Shown: positions 14,871 through 23,665 of the stretch, in pieces
How positions within the stretch are numbered: the stretch's first letter is position 1
Layout of the letters: each line of letters opens with the position of its first letter
Origin: an uncultured Clostridia bacterium
Lineage (GTDB): Bacteria > Bacillota > Clostridia > Christensenellales > Borkfalkiaceae
DNA length: 50,971 nucleotides
Assembly (NCBI GenBank): GCA_947631905.1
Contig: CANRND010000016.1
Span: 1 to 50,971 of the forward strand
Direction: 5' to 3'
Translations under genes and position numbers: made by a program
The notes under the pieces: model-generated
Seen by the model: only the letters and a program-made list of their open reading frames with translations
Database searches by the model: none
Told to the model about the DNA's origin: nothing

Positions 14871-16028
14871 ATGGAAAATTATACCCCCGAGAAAAAAGCC
14901 ATTCAAAAGGCGATGAAGCAGGAAACCACCAACACGCGGGGTTGGTGGATCAAAACGCTCCTCATGCTCTTGCTCGTAGCCCTCTCCATCGTCATGCTCT
15001 TTACGCTCGGCGACTACCTGACGGGGGAGGACACGCCGCAACTTTCCCTTTCGCAACTTGTCCGTTCTATCGATTACCCGTTTTTTGCCCTGCTTTTGGC
15101 GGTCGTCGTCTTCTATCTTCTCGTGGAAAGTTCCAAGTACGCCTATATGCTGAAAGTTTACACGGGGAAGTTCCGCTTCCGCGTCGCCGTAAAGACGATG
15201 CTCCTCGGCAAGTATTATGACGGGATCACCCCCCTTTCGACGGGCGGCCAGCCTTTCCAGATTTACTATCTGCACAAAAAAAAGATCCCGAGCGGCGCGG
15301 CGAACGTGATCCCCGTGGCGCGGTATGTGGTGAGCATCTTCTTCCTCTCCGTTCTCTCGGTGGTCCTCCTCTCTCTTACCCCGCGCTACGTGCCGCAGGA
15401 TACCGTGGGAACGACCATGCTCATCATCTCGTGGATCTCCCTCGGCATCAACATCCTGTTTCCGCTCGCGCTCACCCTCTTTTCCCTCTTCCCGAAGCCG
15501 AGCAAGAAATTCATCCTCATCATCGTAAACCTTTTGCATAAGCTCCGCATCGTCAAGCGGAAATACCGTACTTCCATCAAGTTCGTGCGCGAAATGCGGG
15601 AATACAGCGATTGCCTCAAACAGTTTTGGAAGCAGTTGTATAAGTTTATCCCGCTCATGTTCCTTTGCATTTTGGAGAGCTTGCTCTTTGTCACCCTGCC
15701 TTTCTTTGTGGTGATCGCAATCGCAAACGTAACGCCGAGCGTGGAACTTGTCATGCAGATCGCCTGTCTCGTCATCATTACGCGCTATACGGCCCTGCTC
15801 GTGCCGACCCCCGGCAATACGGGAGCGATGGAAGCCGCAGGCTCGCTCGTCTTTGTCACGGTGCAAGGCATCGGCGCGGTCCTCGGCTGGACCGTCCTCG
15901 TATGGCGTTTCTTCACCTATTACGGGTATATCCTCTCGGGTATCGGGATCAACATCTTTGAAGTGATCAGAAGCGCGGTGAGAAAACACCGCGCGGACAA
16001 AGCCGCAAGGGAGCGGACTTCTTTATAA
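14871..16028 (+). CDS. Flippase-like / LPG-synthase-TM family membrane protein
   Basis: 385 residues, eight or more membrane helices. STGGQPFQIYYLHKKKIPSG around residues 123-142 and the later LVPTPGNTGAMEAAGSLVF match the UPF0104/AglD-like family, which resembles the flippase domain of lysylphosphatidylglycerol synthase but here has no aminoacyl-transferase domain. Such proteins are thought to move lipids or lipid-linked sugars. The ATG at 14871 is taken as start from its GGAG and promoter position; an ATG overlapping the -10 at 14859 is unlikely. A bidirectional terminator follows. Confidence 0.85.
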   Translation: MENYTPEKKAIQKAMKQETTNTRGWWIKTLLMLLLVALSIVMLFTLGDYLTGEDTPQLSLSQLVRSIDYPFFALLLAVVVFYLLVESSKYAYMLKVYTGKFRFRVAVKTMLLGKYYDGITPLSTGGQPFQIYYLHKKKIPSGAANVIPVARYVVSIFFLSVLSVVLLSLTPRYVPQDTVGTTMLIISWISLGINILFPLALTLFSLFPKPSKKFILIIVNLLHKLRIVKRKYRTSIKFVREMREYSDCLKQFWKQLYKFIPLMFLCILESLLFVTLPFFVVIAIANVTPSVELVMQIACLVIITRYTALLVPTPGNTGAMEAAGSLVFVTVQGIGAVLGWTVLVWRFFTYYGYILSGIGINIFEVIRSAVRKHRADKAARERTSL

Positions 16029-16046
16029 ACCACATCTTGAATGAAC

Positions 16047-16073
16047 GATCCCCCGCGTTTTACGCGGGGGATC
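16047..16073. terminator. Bidirectional terminator
   Basis: GATCCCCCGCG, loop TTTTA, CGCGGGGGATC followed by TTATTT. It lies between converging genes 16028 (+) and 16093 (-). Confidence 0.75.
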
Positions 16074-16092
16074 TTATTTACAGACGTCTGCC

Positions 16093-16560
16093 TTAAAGGG
16101 TGACGATAGTAGGCGTAGCCTTGCCGTTGTGCAAAACCAGATAGCAATAGCTCGGGGCGGCATAATCCCCGAGCGCGCCCGGGTTGATGCACAAGACGCC
16201 GTCCACCGTTTCGATCTTCGCGCGGTGGGTGTGTCCGTAGAGAGCGATCTCGCAGTCCCTTTCCCTCGCATGCGCGGCAAGGCGGGAAAGTCCGCTCTTC
16301 ACGCCATAGCGGTGGCCGTGGCAGCAGAGGACGGAAAACCCCTCCGCTTCGATCACGAACTCCTCTTCCCCGAAAGAAAAATCACAGTTGCCGCGGCAGA
16401 GATAGGTTTTTTCGGGATAGGCGGAAAGGACCTCGCGCATATCCGCCGACCCGTCCCCGAGGTGGACGATGTAGTCGTTTTCGGCAAAGAGGGGCAAAAG
16501 TTTTTGGAAGCACCTTTTGTTTCTGCCGTGGCTGTCCGAGAGTATTACAAACGTTTTCAC
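16093..16560 (-). CDS. YfcE/MJ0936-type metallophosphodiesterase
   Basis: 155 residues. Calcineurin-like phosphoesterase with all metal motifs: SDSHG (residues 8-12), HLGDG, RGNCD, CCHGH and YGHTH, followed by NPGALGDY. Family members hydrolyse phosphodiesters such as bis-p-nitrophenyl phosphate or cyclic nucleotides; the true substrate is unknown. The start is GTG at 16560, which overlaps the rdgB stop as GTGA and has GGAG about 6 nt upstream; no ATG is available. rdgB followed by this phosphodiesterase is a common Firmicutes pair. Confidence 0.9.
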   Translation of the reverse strand: MKTFVILSDSHGRNKRCFQKLLPLFAENDYIVHLGDGSADMREVLSAYPEKTYLCRGNCDFSFGEEEFVIEAEGFSVLCCHGHRYGVKSGLSRLAAHARERDCEIALYGHTHRAKIETVDGVLCINPGALGDYAAPSYCYLVLHNGKATPTIVTL

Positions 16561-17117
16561 AAAAGCTCCTTTAACTTCCGCATTGCCCTGCCGCGGTGGG
16601 AAACGGCGTTCTTTTCCTCTTCCGAAGCCTCGGCAAAGCTCATGCCGAGATCGTCGGAGAGAAAGAGACTGTCGTAGCCGAACCCGCCCGCGCCGCGCTC
16701 CTCCCGCAAGATCGCGCCGTCCGTTCTCCCCTCGGAGATAAGTTCCCGCCCGTCGGGATAGACGAGCGCGATACAACAACAAAAGTGCGCGCGGCGGTTT
16801 TCCGTATTCATGAGATTTTTTAAGAGCAACTTGCGGTTTTCGGCGTCCCCGCCGCCCGAATAGCGCGCGCTGAATACCCCTGGCGCGCCGCCGAGAGCGT
16901 CTACGCACAGGCCCGAATCGTCGGCAAGGGCGGGAAAGCCCGTCGCCTTGCACACGGCGCGCGCTTTCAAGAGGGCGTTTTCCGCAAAAGTTTTGCCCGT
17001 CTCCTCCACTTCGTCCAAAAAGCCCGCCTCTGCGGCGGAGAGAATTTGGTGTTCGGGGAAAATCTCGCGGAACTCTCTCAATTTGTTCTTGTTTCCCGTC
17101 GCGGCGATGAGTTTCAT
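16557..17117 (-). CDS. rdgB: XTP/dITP diphosphatase
   Basis: 186 residues. Ham1 family enzyme that removes non-canonical purine nucleoside triphosphates (ITP, XTP, dITP) from the pool. Motifs: ATGNKNKLREF at residues 5-15, FPALADDSGLCVDALGGAPGVFSARY in the middle, FGYDSLFL and the C-terminal AVSHRGRAMRKL. The start is the ATG at 17117 with AAGGAG 6-7 nt upstream; the open frame is longer, but the extension has no family similarity. It is translationally coupled to the downstream phosphodiesterase. Confidence 0.95.
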   Translation of the reverse strand: MKLIAATGNKNKLREFREIFPEHQILSAAEAGFLDEVEETGKTFAENALLKARAVCKATGFPALADDSGLCVDALGGAPGVFSARYSGGGDAENRKLLLKNLMNTENRRAHFCCCIALVYPDGRELISEGRTDGAILREERGAGGFGYDSLFLSDDLGMSFAEASEEEKNAVSHRGRAMRKLKELL

Positions 17118-17164
17118 GTTTTCTCCTTGAAATTCGGAAGCGCTAATATCATGAAGCGTAATAA

Positions 17165-17290
17165 TAATGCGGACACCCTTCGACATGCTCAGGATGACGT
17201 GATTCTTAAATTACGTCATTCCGAGCGTAGTCGAGGAATGTCTTTATTATAATGCGGACACCCTTCGACATGCTCAGGGTGACGTGATTT
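17165..17290. repeat. Direct repeats ending in CCTTCGACATGCTCAG
   Basis: Two near-identical units (17165-17204 and 17248-17290), each TAATGCGGACACCCTTCGAC followed by ATGCTCAGG.TGACGTGATT, with an ATTACGTCATTCCGAGCGTAG segment between. They form the left part of the 543-bp gene-free stretch 17118-17660. Confidence 0.7.
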
Positions 17291-17440
17291 TAGAATTGCG
17301 TTTCGTATTCCCAAAATCCCTGCGCGGAGCAGGGTTCCCCTGCGGCAGCGCACACAATTTGCCGCATTCTTACGGCTATTGTACGAGCCGAGCGAAAAAG
17401 AGAACAAATCGGTTGATGCAGGAGGAAAGTTTCCTCGCAC

Positions 17441-17655
17441 AATTCTTTTCGAAGTGACACCCCCTCAGTCACCTACGGTGACAGCTTTCTCACACGGGTA
17501 GAAACCCGTGTTCGGTCACCGTTCGCGCCTCTGGTGCGCTCACTCTTGTCGCATTGCGCCAACGGTTATCAACCGTTGGCAGAATGCAATGCTCCACCCT
17601 CAAGGGGGAGCCAAGGGGTGGCACGAGCAAAGAATTGTGCGAAACTTTTTCGTGA
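17441..17655. repeat. Intergenic region with hairpins and repeat relics
   Basis: Contains CACACGGGTAGAAACCCGTG and CCAACGGTTATCAACCGTTGG hairpins and ATTGCG...AATGCAATGCTCCACC, which resembles the insert inside repeat copy 3. There is no gene-like frame. Confidence 0.5.
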
Positions 17656-17660
17656 ACCCC

Positions 17661-19313
17661 TTACCCCAAAATGGCGATGGAGAGGCCGCAGAAAATGATG
17701 AGCGATACCGCGTCGACGATCGTCGTGATGAACGGAGAGGCGACGGCGGCGGGGTCCAGCCCCACTTTTTTCACGCCGAGCGGCAAGAGACATCCCACGA
17801 GCTTCGCCAAAATGACCGTGCAGAAGAGCGCGAGCGACACCACCGCGCTCACCACCAACGTGTAATCGAAGTGGAACAGCAACCTGTCGATGAGCTGTAA
17901 TTTCGCAAAACACGCAACGGCGAGCGTGAACGCGAGGAGAATTGACACGCGGAACTCTTTCCAAAGCACTTTCCCCGTATCCTTTGTGGTAAGGTCCCCG
18001 AGCGCAAGCGAACGGATGACTGTAACGGAAGCCTGCGAACCCGAATTTCCGCCCGTATCCATGAGCATGGGAACGCACGCGATGAGGACGGTGGAGAGCA
18101 TTTGCTCGAATTTGTTCAAAATGAGGCCCGTAAAGGTTGCCGAGATCAGCAGGATGAGGAGCCACGGGGCGCGGTTCTTCCAAATGGAAAAGACGCTCGT
18201 TTTGAGGTAGGGCTTGTTATCGGGAACGATACCTGCCATCCTCTCGACGTCTTCGGTATTCTCTTCTTCGAGGACGTCCATTGCGTCGTCGACGGTGACG
18301 ATGCCGACGAGCCGCCGCTCCCTGTCTACAATGGGAATGGCAAGGAAGCCGTAATCGGAGATCTTACGCGCCACTTCCTCCTTGTCGTCGAGCGTCTCCG
18401 CGTAGATGACGTTGTCCTCCATGATGTCGGAAATGAGCGCTTTCGGATCGGCAAGCATCAAATCTTTTGCCGTGACAAGCCCGATGAGTTCGCTCTTTTC
18501 GTTGGTGACATAGCAGGTATAGATCGTCTCTTTGTCGATCGCCTGCGCGCGGATACGGGAAAACGCCTCCTCTACCGTCATGTTGGGCAGAAAGCGGACG
18601 AACTCGATCGTCATGATGCTTCCCGCGCTGTCTTTGGGATATTTCAGAAGATCGTTGATATAGGCGCGGGTCTCGCTGTCGCTCTGCGCAAGCAGACGTT
18701 TTACGACGTTGGCGGGCATTTCCTCTACGAGGTCGACGGTATCGTCGAGGAACAGCTCGTCCATGACCTCCTTGATCTCTTTATCGGTGAGCTTTTTTAA
18801 GAGCTTTTCCTGCGTGTCGCGGTCGATCTCGACGAACATTTCCGCGGCAAGGTCTTTCGGCAGAATGCGGAACAGGACGGGAAGATCCTCTTCCTTTACG
18901 CTGTCGAAGATCTCGGCAAGGTCGATCTCGTTCATCGAGGAGAGCAACGGCTTCAACACGGAGAATTTTCTTTCTTCGAGCAGGGCTAAAATTTCCTCTT
19001 CCTCGGCAATGCGGCGGGCGACCTCTTCGGGCATTTCCTCGATGATGTCCACGGTATCGTCGACCGAGACGTCCTCCATGACTTCTTCGAGTTCGTCGTC
19101 GTGGAGACCCGAGAGGATCTTCTCCTGCAAAGGGGTATCGAGCAATACGAGGACTTCCGCCAAAAAGTCGCTTTCGAGTTCGCGGCAGAACGGGATCACA
19201 TCCTCTTCCGCCATTTCGGACAAAACAGAAGCCGCCTCTTCGGGCTTTTTTACCGACGCGGCAGCTTCCTGATAATTTTTTTGTTGAATAAGTAGTTTTA
19301 ATTCTTCGGTCAT
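17661..19313 (-). CDS. mgtE: Magnesium transporter MgtE with doubled N-domain
   Basis: 550 residues, about 100 longer than usual. The cytoplasmic N-domain is duplicated: DDTVDIIEEMPEEVARR and, about 100 residues later, DDTVDLVEEMPANVVKR. Then come a pair of CBS domains (SIMTIEFVRFLPNMTVEEAF, then DYGFLAIPIVDRERRLVGIV) and a five-helix membrane domain with the pore motif LMDTGGNSGSQASVTVIRSLALG and LDPAAVASPFITTIVDA. MgtE is a Mg2+ channel gated by Mg2+ bound in its cytoplasmic domains. The ATG at 19313 has GGAGG 7 nt upstream, and this site is buried in a predicted hairpin preceded by a short upstream ORF. Confidence 0.95.
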   Translation of the reverse strand: MTEELKLLIQQKNYQEAAASVKKPEEAASVLSEMAEEDVIPFCRELESDFLAEVLVLLDTPLQEKILSGLHDDELEEVMEDVSVDDTVDIIEEMPEEVARRIAEEEEILALLEERKFSVLKPLLSSMNEIDLAEIFDSVKEEDLPVLFRILPKDLAAEMFVEIDRDTQEKLLKKLTDKEIKEVMDELFLDDTVDLVEEMPANVVKRLLAQSDSETRAYINDLLKYPKDSAGSIMTIEFVRFLPNMTVEEAFSRIRAQAIDKETIYTCYVTNEKSELIGLVTAKDLMLADPKALISDIMEDNVIYAETLDDKEEVARKISDYGFLAIPIVDRERRLVGIVTVDDAMDVLEEENTEDVERMAGIVPDNKPYLKTSVFSIWKNRAPWLLILLISATFTGLILNKFEQMLSTVLIACVPMLMDTGGNSGSQASVTVIRSLALGDLTTKDTGKVLWKEFRVSILLAFTLAVACFAKLQLIDRLLFHFDYTLVVSAVVSLALFCTVILAKLVGCLLPLGVKKVGLDPAAVASPFITTIVDAVSLIIFCGLSIAILG

Positions 19314-19362
19314 GGCTCTGCCTCCAAAGTTTGTTTTACGGAAAAAGAGACGGAGCCGAGCC
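19314..19362 (-). promoter_or_regulatory. Hairpin hiding the mgtE ribosome binding site
   Basis: On the minus-strand RNA, GGCTCGGCTCC (19362-19352) can pair with GGAGGCAGAGCC (19325-19314), with one mismatch and one bulge. The 3' arm is the mgtE Shine-Dalgarno and runs right up to the ATG at 19313; the loop is 26 nt. The 5' arm begins 6 nt after the stop of the upstream ORF. Confidence 0.6.
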
Positions 19363-19367
19363 TTGCG

Positions 19368-19448
19368 TTACGAAAGCGGAAAGGCAACGCAGGACGACCC
19401 GTCGTCGGGTTGATAGTTACATGGATGGTGGCTACTTCGTCCTTTCAT
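19368..19448 (-). CDS. 26-codon upstream ORF in the mgtE leader
   Basis: ATG at 19448, TAA at 19370-19368, with an AGGAGA about 6 nt upstream of the ATG. The peptide begins MKGRSSHHPCNYQ, continues PDDGSSC and ends AFPLS. His-His-Pro-Cys and Pro-Asp-Asp are striking for so short a peptide. It lies 54 nt before mgtE, directly before the hairpin that covers the mgtE ribosome binding site. Acidic-Pro nascent chains are known to destabilise ribosomes at low Mg2+ in E. coli MgtL, so a regulatory leader peptide is the natural reading, but that is inference. I do not recognise an M-box. Confidence 0.6.
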   Translation of the reverse strand: MKGRSSHHPCNYQPDDGSSCVAFPLS

Positions 19449-19565
19449 TGCTTTCTCCTTTTTGATTATGTTTGGATTTCTCGTTGATCATGCGGCGACC
19501 CTTTCGACAGGCTCAGGGTGACGCCATAGGCGACGGGTGGGGTGTTCCTACCCAAACTCCTCTAT

Positions 19566-19594
19566 ATTATACGCAAATTTTTACGGCAAGTCAA
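19566..19594 (-). promoter_or_regulatory. Promoter of the mgtE leader transcript
   Basis: TTGACT (19594-19589), 17-bp spacer, TATAAT (19571-19566) on the minus strand. The -35 lies in the last codons of ade. The leader before the upstream ORF is about 110 nt and includes a TGAGCCTGTCGAAAGGGT repeat. Confidence 0.7.
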
Positions 19595-21323
19595 CTCTTT
19601 CAAGCTCTTCGAGCGGAACATAGGCCCACTTTGTGAGATCGAACAATCCCTTGTCCAAAAGTTTCAGCTTGGGGATCACCGCAAGCGACAAAAAGATCAT
19701 CGTCATAAAGGGTTCGTAGCACTCCTTTACGCCCATCTCTCTGCCGAGTTCCTGCAATCGCCCCGTGCGCGAGACGACTTCCTCCGCGGGCGCGGAACTC
19801 ATCAGCCCCGCAATATCGAGGGCAAACACTTCCTCGCCTTTCTCGGAAACGACCGCCATGCCGCCGCCCGCCCGTTCGAGAAGGGCAACGGCGCGCGCCA
19901 TCGCCTCGTCGTCGTCCCCCAAAATCACGAGGTTGTGGCTGTCGTGCGCGACCGAAATTCCGAGCGCGCCGCCGCGGAAACCGTACCCCTTGACAAGGCC
20001 CAAACCGATGTTGCCCGTGGCAAAATGACGCTCCACGACCGCAAGTTTGTTCAGATCGGTCCCCTTTACATGCAATTCCCCCTCGGGCGCGGGAACAAAA
20101 CGCTCCTCCGTATACAGGCCGTAGGGCTGCACTTCCATGACGCGGAACCTGCCGCCGTGGCCCACGATGCGAAAGCTCTCCGCGCTCACTTTTTCGATCT
20201 TCACCGTACTCCGCACGGCCGCGGGCAGGTATCTTTCTTCGCTTTGAAAGAGCGGCTTGCCGTTCTCCGCGACCAAAACGCCCCTGTGGAATACCGCCGA
20301 AACATTGAAATTTTCCAGATCGTCCACGAGGGCGACATTTGCAAAATAGCGGGGCGCAAGCGCGCCCACGTCCTTGATCCCGTAGCACTCCGCGACGTTG
20401 ACGGTGGCGAGCGCAACGGCATACTTTGCGGGAAGCCCTGCCTTTACCAAACGGCGGAGCGCGTCATCGAGATGCCCGCGCGCAGAGAGGTCTTTCGCAT
20501 TCTTGTCGTCCGAACAGAGGACAAAACGGCGGTAGTTGTAACCGTCGATCGCGTCCTTTGCGTCGGCAATGTTGTTGACGGAAGAGCCGCAACGGATCTG
20601 CACATACATGCCGCGCGCCACTTTCTCGCGGCATTCCGCGGCGGTGAGGCTCTCGTGGTCGGTGAGGATCCCCGCCGCGCGGTAGGCGCAGAGGGCTTCC
20701 CCCGACAGAGACGGGGCGTGGCCGTCTACGGGCTTACCTGCGGCGTGCGCCGCCTCGATCTTGCGCAGAACATCTTCCTCCGCGGACAAAACCCCGGGGA
20801 AGTTCATCATCTCCCCCAGCCCGAAAAAGAGCGGGCGGGCGATCTCCTGTTCCGTCTCTTTTCCGCCGATCTGTGCGCCGCTCGTTTCAAAGGGCGTGGC
20901 GGGTACGCAGGACGGAAGTTGCAGGCATACGTCGAGCGGCCCGACCCCCTCGCACGAAAGGCGGGAGAACGCCTCTTTGATGTACTCCGCGCCCGCGATC
21001 CCGCAGACGTTGACGATCTCATGCGGATCGGCGACGACGAGAGAGGTCCCGTGCGGAACGGCGAGCGCCGCCCACGCCTCGGGAGAGAGCATGCTGCTCT
21101 CGATATGGATATGCGCGTCCATAAAAGCGGGGAGCGCAATCTGCCCCTTGCCGTCGTATTCCCTTTTGCCGCGATAGCCGCGCCCGACGGCAACGACCCT
21201 GCCGTCCGCAATGGCGAGGTCCCCCTCTTCGAGTTCGGCAGTGAATACATTGTATACCCTTACGTTCCGTATGACGAGGTCGCAGGCCTCGCGCTTTAAA
21301 GCGCAATCGATGAGATGCTTCAT
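19581..21323 (-). CDS. ade: Adenine deaminase
   Basis: 580 residues, usual length. Amidohydrolase converting adenine to hypoxanthine. Metal motif FMDAHIHIESSML near residue 65, then DPHEIVNVCGIAGAEYI, GKPVDGHAP and LCSDD, all typical of Ade; the C-terminal domain has VAHDSHNLVILGDDDEAM. It is transcribed from its own TTGAAA-TATAAT promoter with almost no leader. It is followed by mgtE on the same strand, whose promoter overlaps the 3' end here. Confidence 0.95.
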   Translation of the reverse strand: MKHLIDCALKREACDLVIRNVRVYNVFTAELEEGDLAIADGRVVAVGRGYRGKREYDGKGQIALPAFMDAHIHIESSMLSPEAWAALAVPHGTSLVVADPHEIVNVCGIAGAEYIKEAFSRLSCEGVGPLDVCLQLPSCVPATPFETSGAQIGGKETEQEIARPLFFGLGEMMNFPGVLSAEEDVLRKIEAAHAAGKPVDGHAPSLSGEALCAYRAAGILTDHESLTAAECREKVARGMYVQIRCGSSVNNIADAKDAIDGYNYRRFVLCSDDKNAKDLSARGHLDDALRRLVKAGLPAKYAVALATVNVAECYGIKDVGALAPRYFANVALVDDLENFNVSAVFHRGVLVAENGKPLFQSEERYLPAAVRSTVKIEKVSAESFRIVGHGGRFRVMEVQPYGLYTEERFVPAPEGELHVKGTDLNKLAVVERHFATGNIGLGLVKGYGFRGGALGISVAHDSHNLVILGDDDEAMARAVALLERAGGGMAVVSEKGEEVFALDIAGLMSSAPAEEVVSRTGRLQELGREMGVKECYEPFMTMIFLSLAVIPKLKLLDKGLFDLTKWAYVPLEELERVDLP

Positions 21324-21332
21324 AACGCTTCC

Positions 21333-21361
21333 ATTATAACACGACGGCCGCCTGTTTTCAA
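21333..21361 (-). promoter_or_regulatory. Promoter of ade
   Basis: TTGAAA (21361-21356), 17-bp spacer, TATAAT (21338-21333), 9 nt before the ATG at 21323. The leader would be about 2-3 nt. Confidence 0.7.
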
Positions 21362-21377
21362 GCGGTCGGCATGATTT

Positions 21378-23429
21378 TTATTTGATTTTTGCGCGCATGC
21401 GCATGGAATTGAGGACCGCGAGGAGCATTACGCCCACGTCTCCGAACACCGCCGCCCAGATGGGGAGCGCGAACCACCCCGTCGCCGTGGCGGCGACGGA
21501 CGCCGCCATCAGCGCGATCTTGACCGCGACCGAAAAGGCGATGTTCTCTTTTACGATGCGGCGCGTCTTTTTCGCCCCTTTGAGCGCAACGGGAAGCGCG
21601 GACAGGGAGTCGCTCGCAAGCACGAAGTCGCTCGCCTCGATCGCCGCGTCGCTGCCGAGTCCCCCCATCGCCACGGAGACGTCGCTCACCGCCATCACGG
21701 GCGTGTCGTTGATCCCGTCGCCCACATAGAGGAGCTTGCCGCGCTCCTTTAATTTTTCCGCATGCACGGGCTTTTGCTCGGGCAAAAGATCGGCATGGAC
21801 CTCTTCGAGGGGCAAGCCATTGAGCAGGGCCTCTGCGCGCGCCTTTGTGTCCCCCGTAAGCACCGCGCGGTAAACAACGCCCGACTTTTGCAGTTCCGCA
21901 AGGGCTTTCTCCGCCTCGGGACGGAGCTTATCTTCGATCTCCACCCAACCGAGCAATGTTCCGCCCTCCGCCACGTAGACGACGGAAGCGAGGCTCTCCA
22001 CGTGGGGCGTTTGCATGCCGCGCTCGTTCATGAGCCGTTTGCTCCCGACCAAAACTTCCCTGCCGTTCACCTCCGCGGAAAGCCCCATGCCCGCGATCTC
22101 CCGCACATTTTCGGCGGTCTCTTCGGTCGGTATGTCCGCAAACGCCTGTGAGAGCGGGTGGGAAGAATTTTTCTCGACCGCCGCCGCAAGTGCCGCCACC
22201 CGTTCCCCGCCCGTGACCCGCGCAACGGAGAACTTGCCCTCGGTGAGCGTTCCCGTCTTGTCGAACACGGCGACCCGCACCCCGGAAAGCTCGTCCAAAT
22301 AGACCGCCCCTTTCGTCAGCACGCCGTAGCGGGCGAGCGTTCCCACGCCCGAAAAATAGGTGAGCGGCACCGAAATGATCAGCGCGCACGGACAGGAGAT
22401 GACCAAAAATTCAATGGCGGGAACGAGCCACGTCGTAAAATTATAGTTTTGGAAGAGGGGCGGCACCACCGCGATGAGGACCGCCAGCAACACCACAACG
22501 GGCGTGTAGACGCGCGCGAATTTGGTGATGAATTTTTCGGGTTTGGCTTTCTTCGCCGAGGAGTTTTCCACCATGTCGAGGACTTTCTGCACCGCGGACT
22601 CCGACGCGGGCCGCAGGATTTTCGCCTTTACCGCACTGCCCGCGTTCACAAACCCCGCAAGCAACTCGTCCCCCGCGGCCGCCTCTCTGGGATAGGCTTC
22701 CCCCGTCAAAGACTTCGTGTCGAACGAGGTCTCCCCCTCGGTCAGAACGCAGTCCGCGGGAACTTTATCCCCCTTTCTGAGCAACACGACGTCCCCCGCT
22801 TTAAGGGTTTCGGCGTCCACTTCGCGTTGCTCCGTTCCCTCACACAGGATCGCCGTATCGCTCTTCATTTCGAGGAGCTTTGCGATTGCCCCGCGGGAGG
22901 AGCCGACCGCAATGTCCTGTAACAGTTCCCCGATCTGGTAGAGCAACATGACCGCCGCGCCCTCCAAAGGTTCCATGATGGCGAACGCGCCCACGGCGGC
23001 GAGCGTCATGAGAAAGTTTTCGTCGAAAAACGTGGAGATGCCCCGGAAGTGCAACACGTTCCAAACGACCGACCAGCCCGCCGCAAGCGCACTGCACAGA
23101 AAGAGCGCGAACACCGCCCACTCGTTGAGTTTTAGGATCTGCATGACGAGCGCGGGGAGAAAGAACGCCGCCGATACGGAAATGGAGACGATCTCTTTCA
23201 GATGCCACTCCTTTTTGGCCCCGCCCTCCGCAAGCTCCACTTCCTCGAAGTGGGTGATGGCGTAGACCGCCTTTTCGAGCGCCTCGTCGCTCTCGTATTC
23301 AAGACTGACGCGCTGGTTGATGAAGTCGGCAACGGCGTCCGAGATCCCCGCGATCCCGTTCAGTTCTTCCGAAAGTTCCGCCGCGCACGCCGCGCAGTCC
23401 AAATTTTTGATCTTGATGATTTTTTGCAT
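21378..23429 (-). CDS. Heavy-metal P1B-type ATPase (Zn/Cd-exporter type)
   Basis: 683 residues. An N-terminal HMA domain with LDCAACAAEL, then the P1B core: SCPCALIISVP (CPC metal motif, near residue 345), FDKTGTLTEG (phosphorylated Asp near 391), NSSHPLSQAF (HP motif) and YVGDGINDTPVMAVSDV. The CPC with downstream ArsR/CadC-like control suggests Zn/Cd/Pb export rather than Cu. The start is the ATG at 23429 with GGAGAAC 3-8 nt upstream; the frame is open further upstream but runs through a repeat. The repressor gene lies 242 bp upstream on the same strand. Confidence 0.92.
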   Translation of the reverse strand: MQKIIKIKNLDCAACAAELSEELNGIAGISDAVADFINQRVSLEYESDEALEKAVYAITHFEEVELAEGGAKKEWHLKEIVSISVSAAFFLPALVMQILKLNEWAVFALFLCSALAAGWSVVWNVLHFRGISTFFDENFLMTLAAVGAFAIMEPLEGAAVMLLYQIGELLQDIAVGSSRGAIAKLLEMKSDTAILCEGTEQREVDAETLKAGDVVLLRKGDKVPADCVLTEGETSFDTKSLTGEAYPREAAAGDELLAGFVNAGSAVKAKILRPASESAVQKVLDMVENSSAKKAKPEKFITKFARVYTPVVVLLAVLIAVVPPLFQNYNFTTWLVPAIEFLVISCPCALIISVPLTYFSGVGTLARYGVLTKGAVYLDELSGVRVAVFDKTGTLTEGKFSVARVTGGERVAALAAAVEKNSSHPLSQAFADIPTEETAENVREIAGMGLSAEVNGREVLVGSKRLMNERGMQTPHVESLASVVYVAEGGTLLGWVEIEDKLRPEAEKALAELQKSGVVYRAVLTGDTKARAEALLNGLPLEEVHADLLPEQKPVHAEKLKERGKLLYVGDGINDTPVMAVSDVSVAMGGLGSDAAIEASDFVLASDSLSALPVALKGAKKTRRIVKENIAFSVAVKIALMAASVAATATGWFALPIWAAVFGDVGVMLLAVLNSMRMRAKIK

Positions 23430-23549
23430 AACGTTCTCCGTTTTTTTGTGGTAGTTTTTTGCTGTCCTTAAATGGATTCCGTTTTTCGCCGAGAGCCGTA
23501 GCGCGAATTTACTTCGCGCGTTAAGCGGCGAACGACCATAGCAATCACG

Positions 23550-23665
23550 AGATTTCTTTTTGCTACGATTGCCGCTTCTCGTTCGGCGCGTAGCCCGTGG
23601 AGCGCCCGAACGCATTCGAGTCCGAGCGTAGCGAGGGCGAGACAAGCGGCAAGAAAAAGAAATCT
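23550..23665. repeat. Large hairpin between arsR-type gene and metal ATPase
   Basis: Arms AGATTTCTTTTT...TGCCGCTT and AAGCGGCA.GAAAAAGAAATCT enclose a GC-rich centre with further pairing (CGTTCGG / CCGAACG). A second hairpin (GCGCGAATTTACTTCGCGC) lies at about 23501-23520. It resembles the other intergenic repeats in style but not in sequence. Confidence 0.6.

Noticed and set aside
19314..19565. M-box riboswitch before mgtE
   Set aside because: I do not recognise the M-box core; the leader instead holds an ORF and a ribosome-site hairpin. A covariance search should confirm.
19542..21299. 585-codon open frame opposite adenine deaminase
   Set aside because: Shadow of ade; no ribosome site or recognisable motif.
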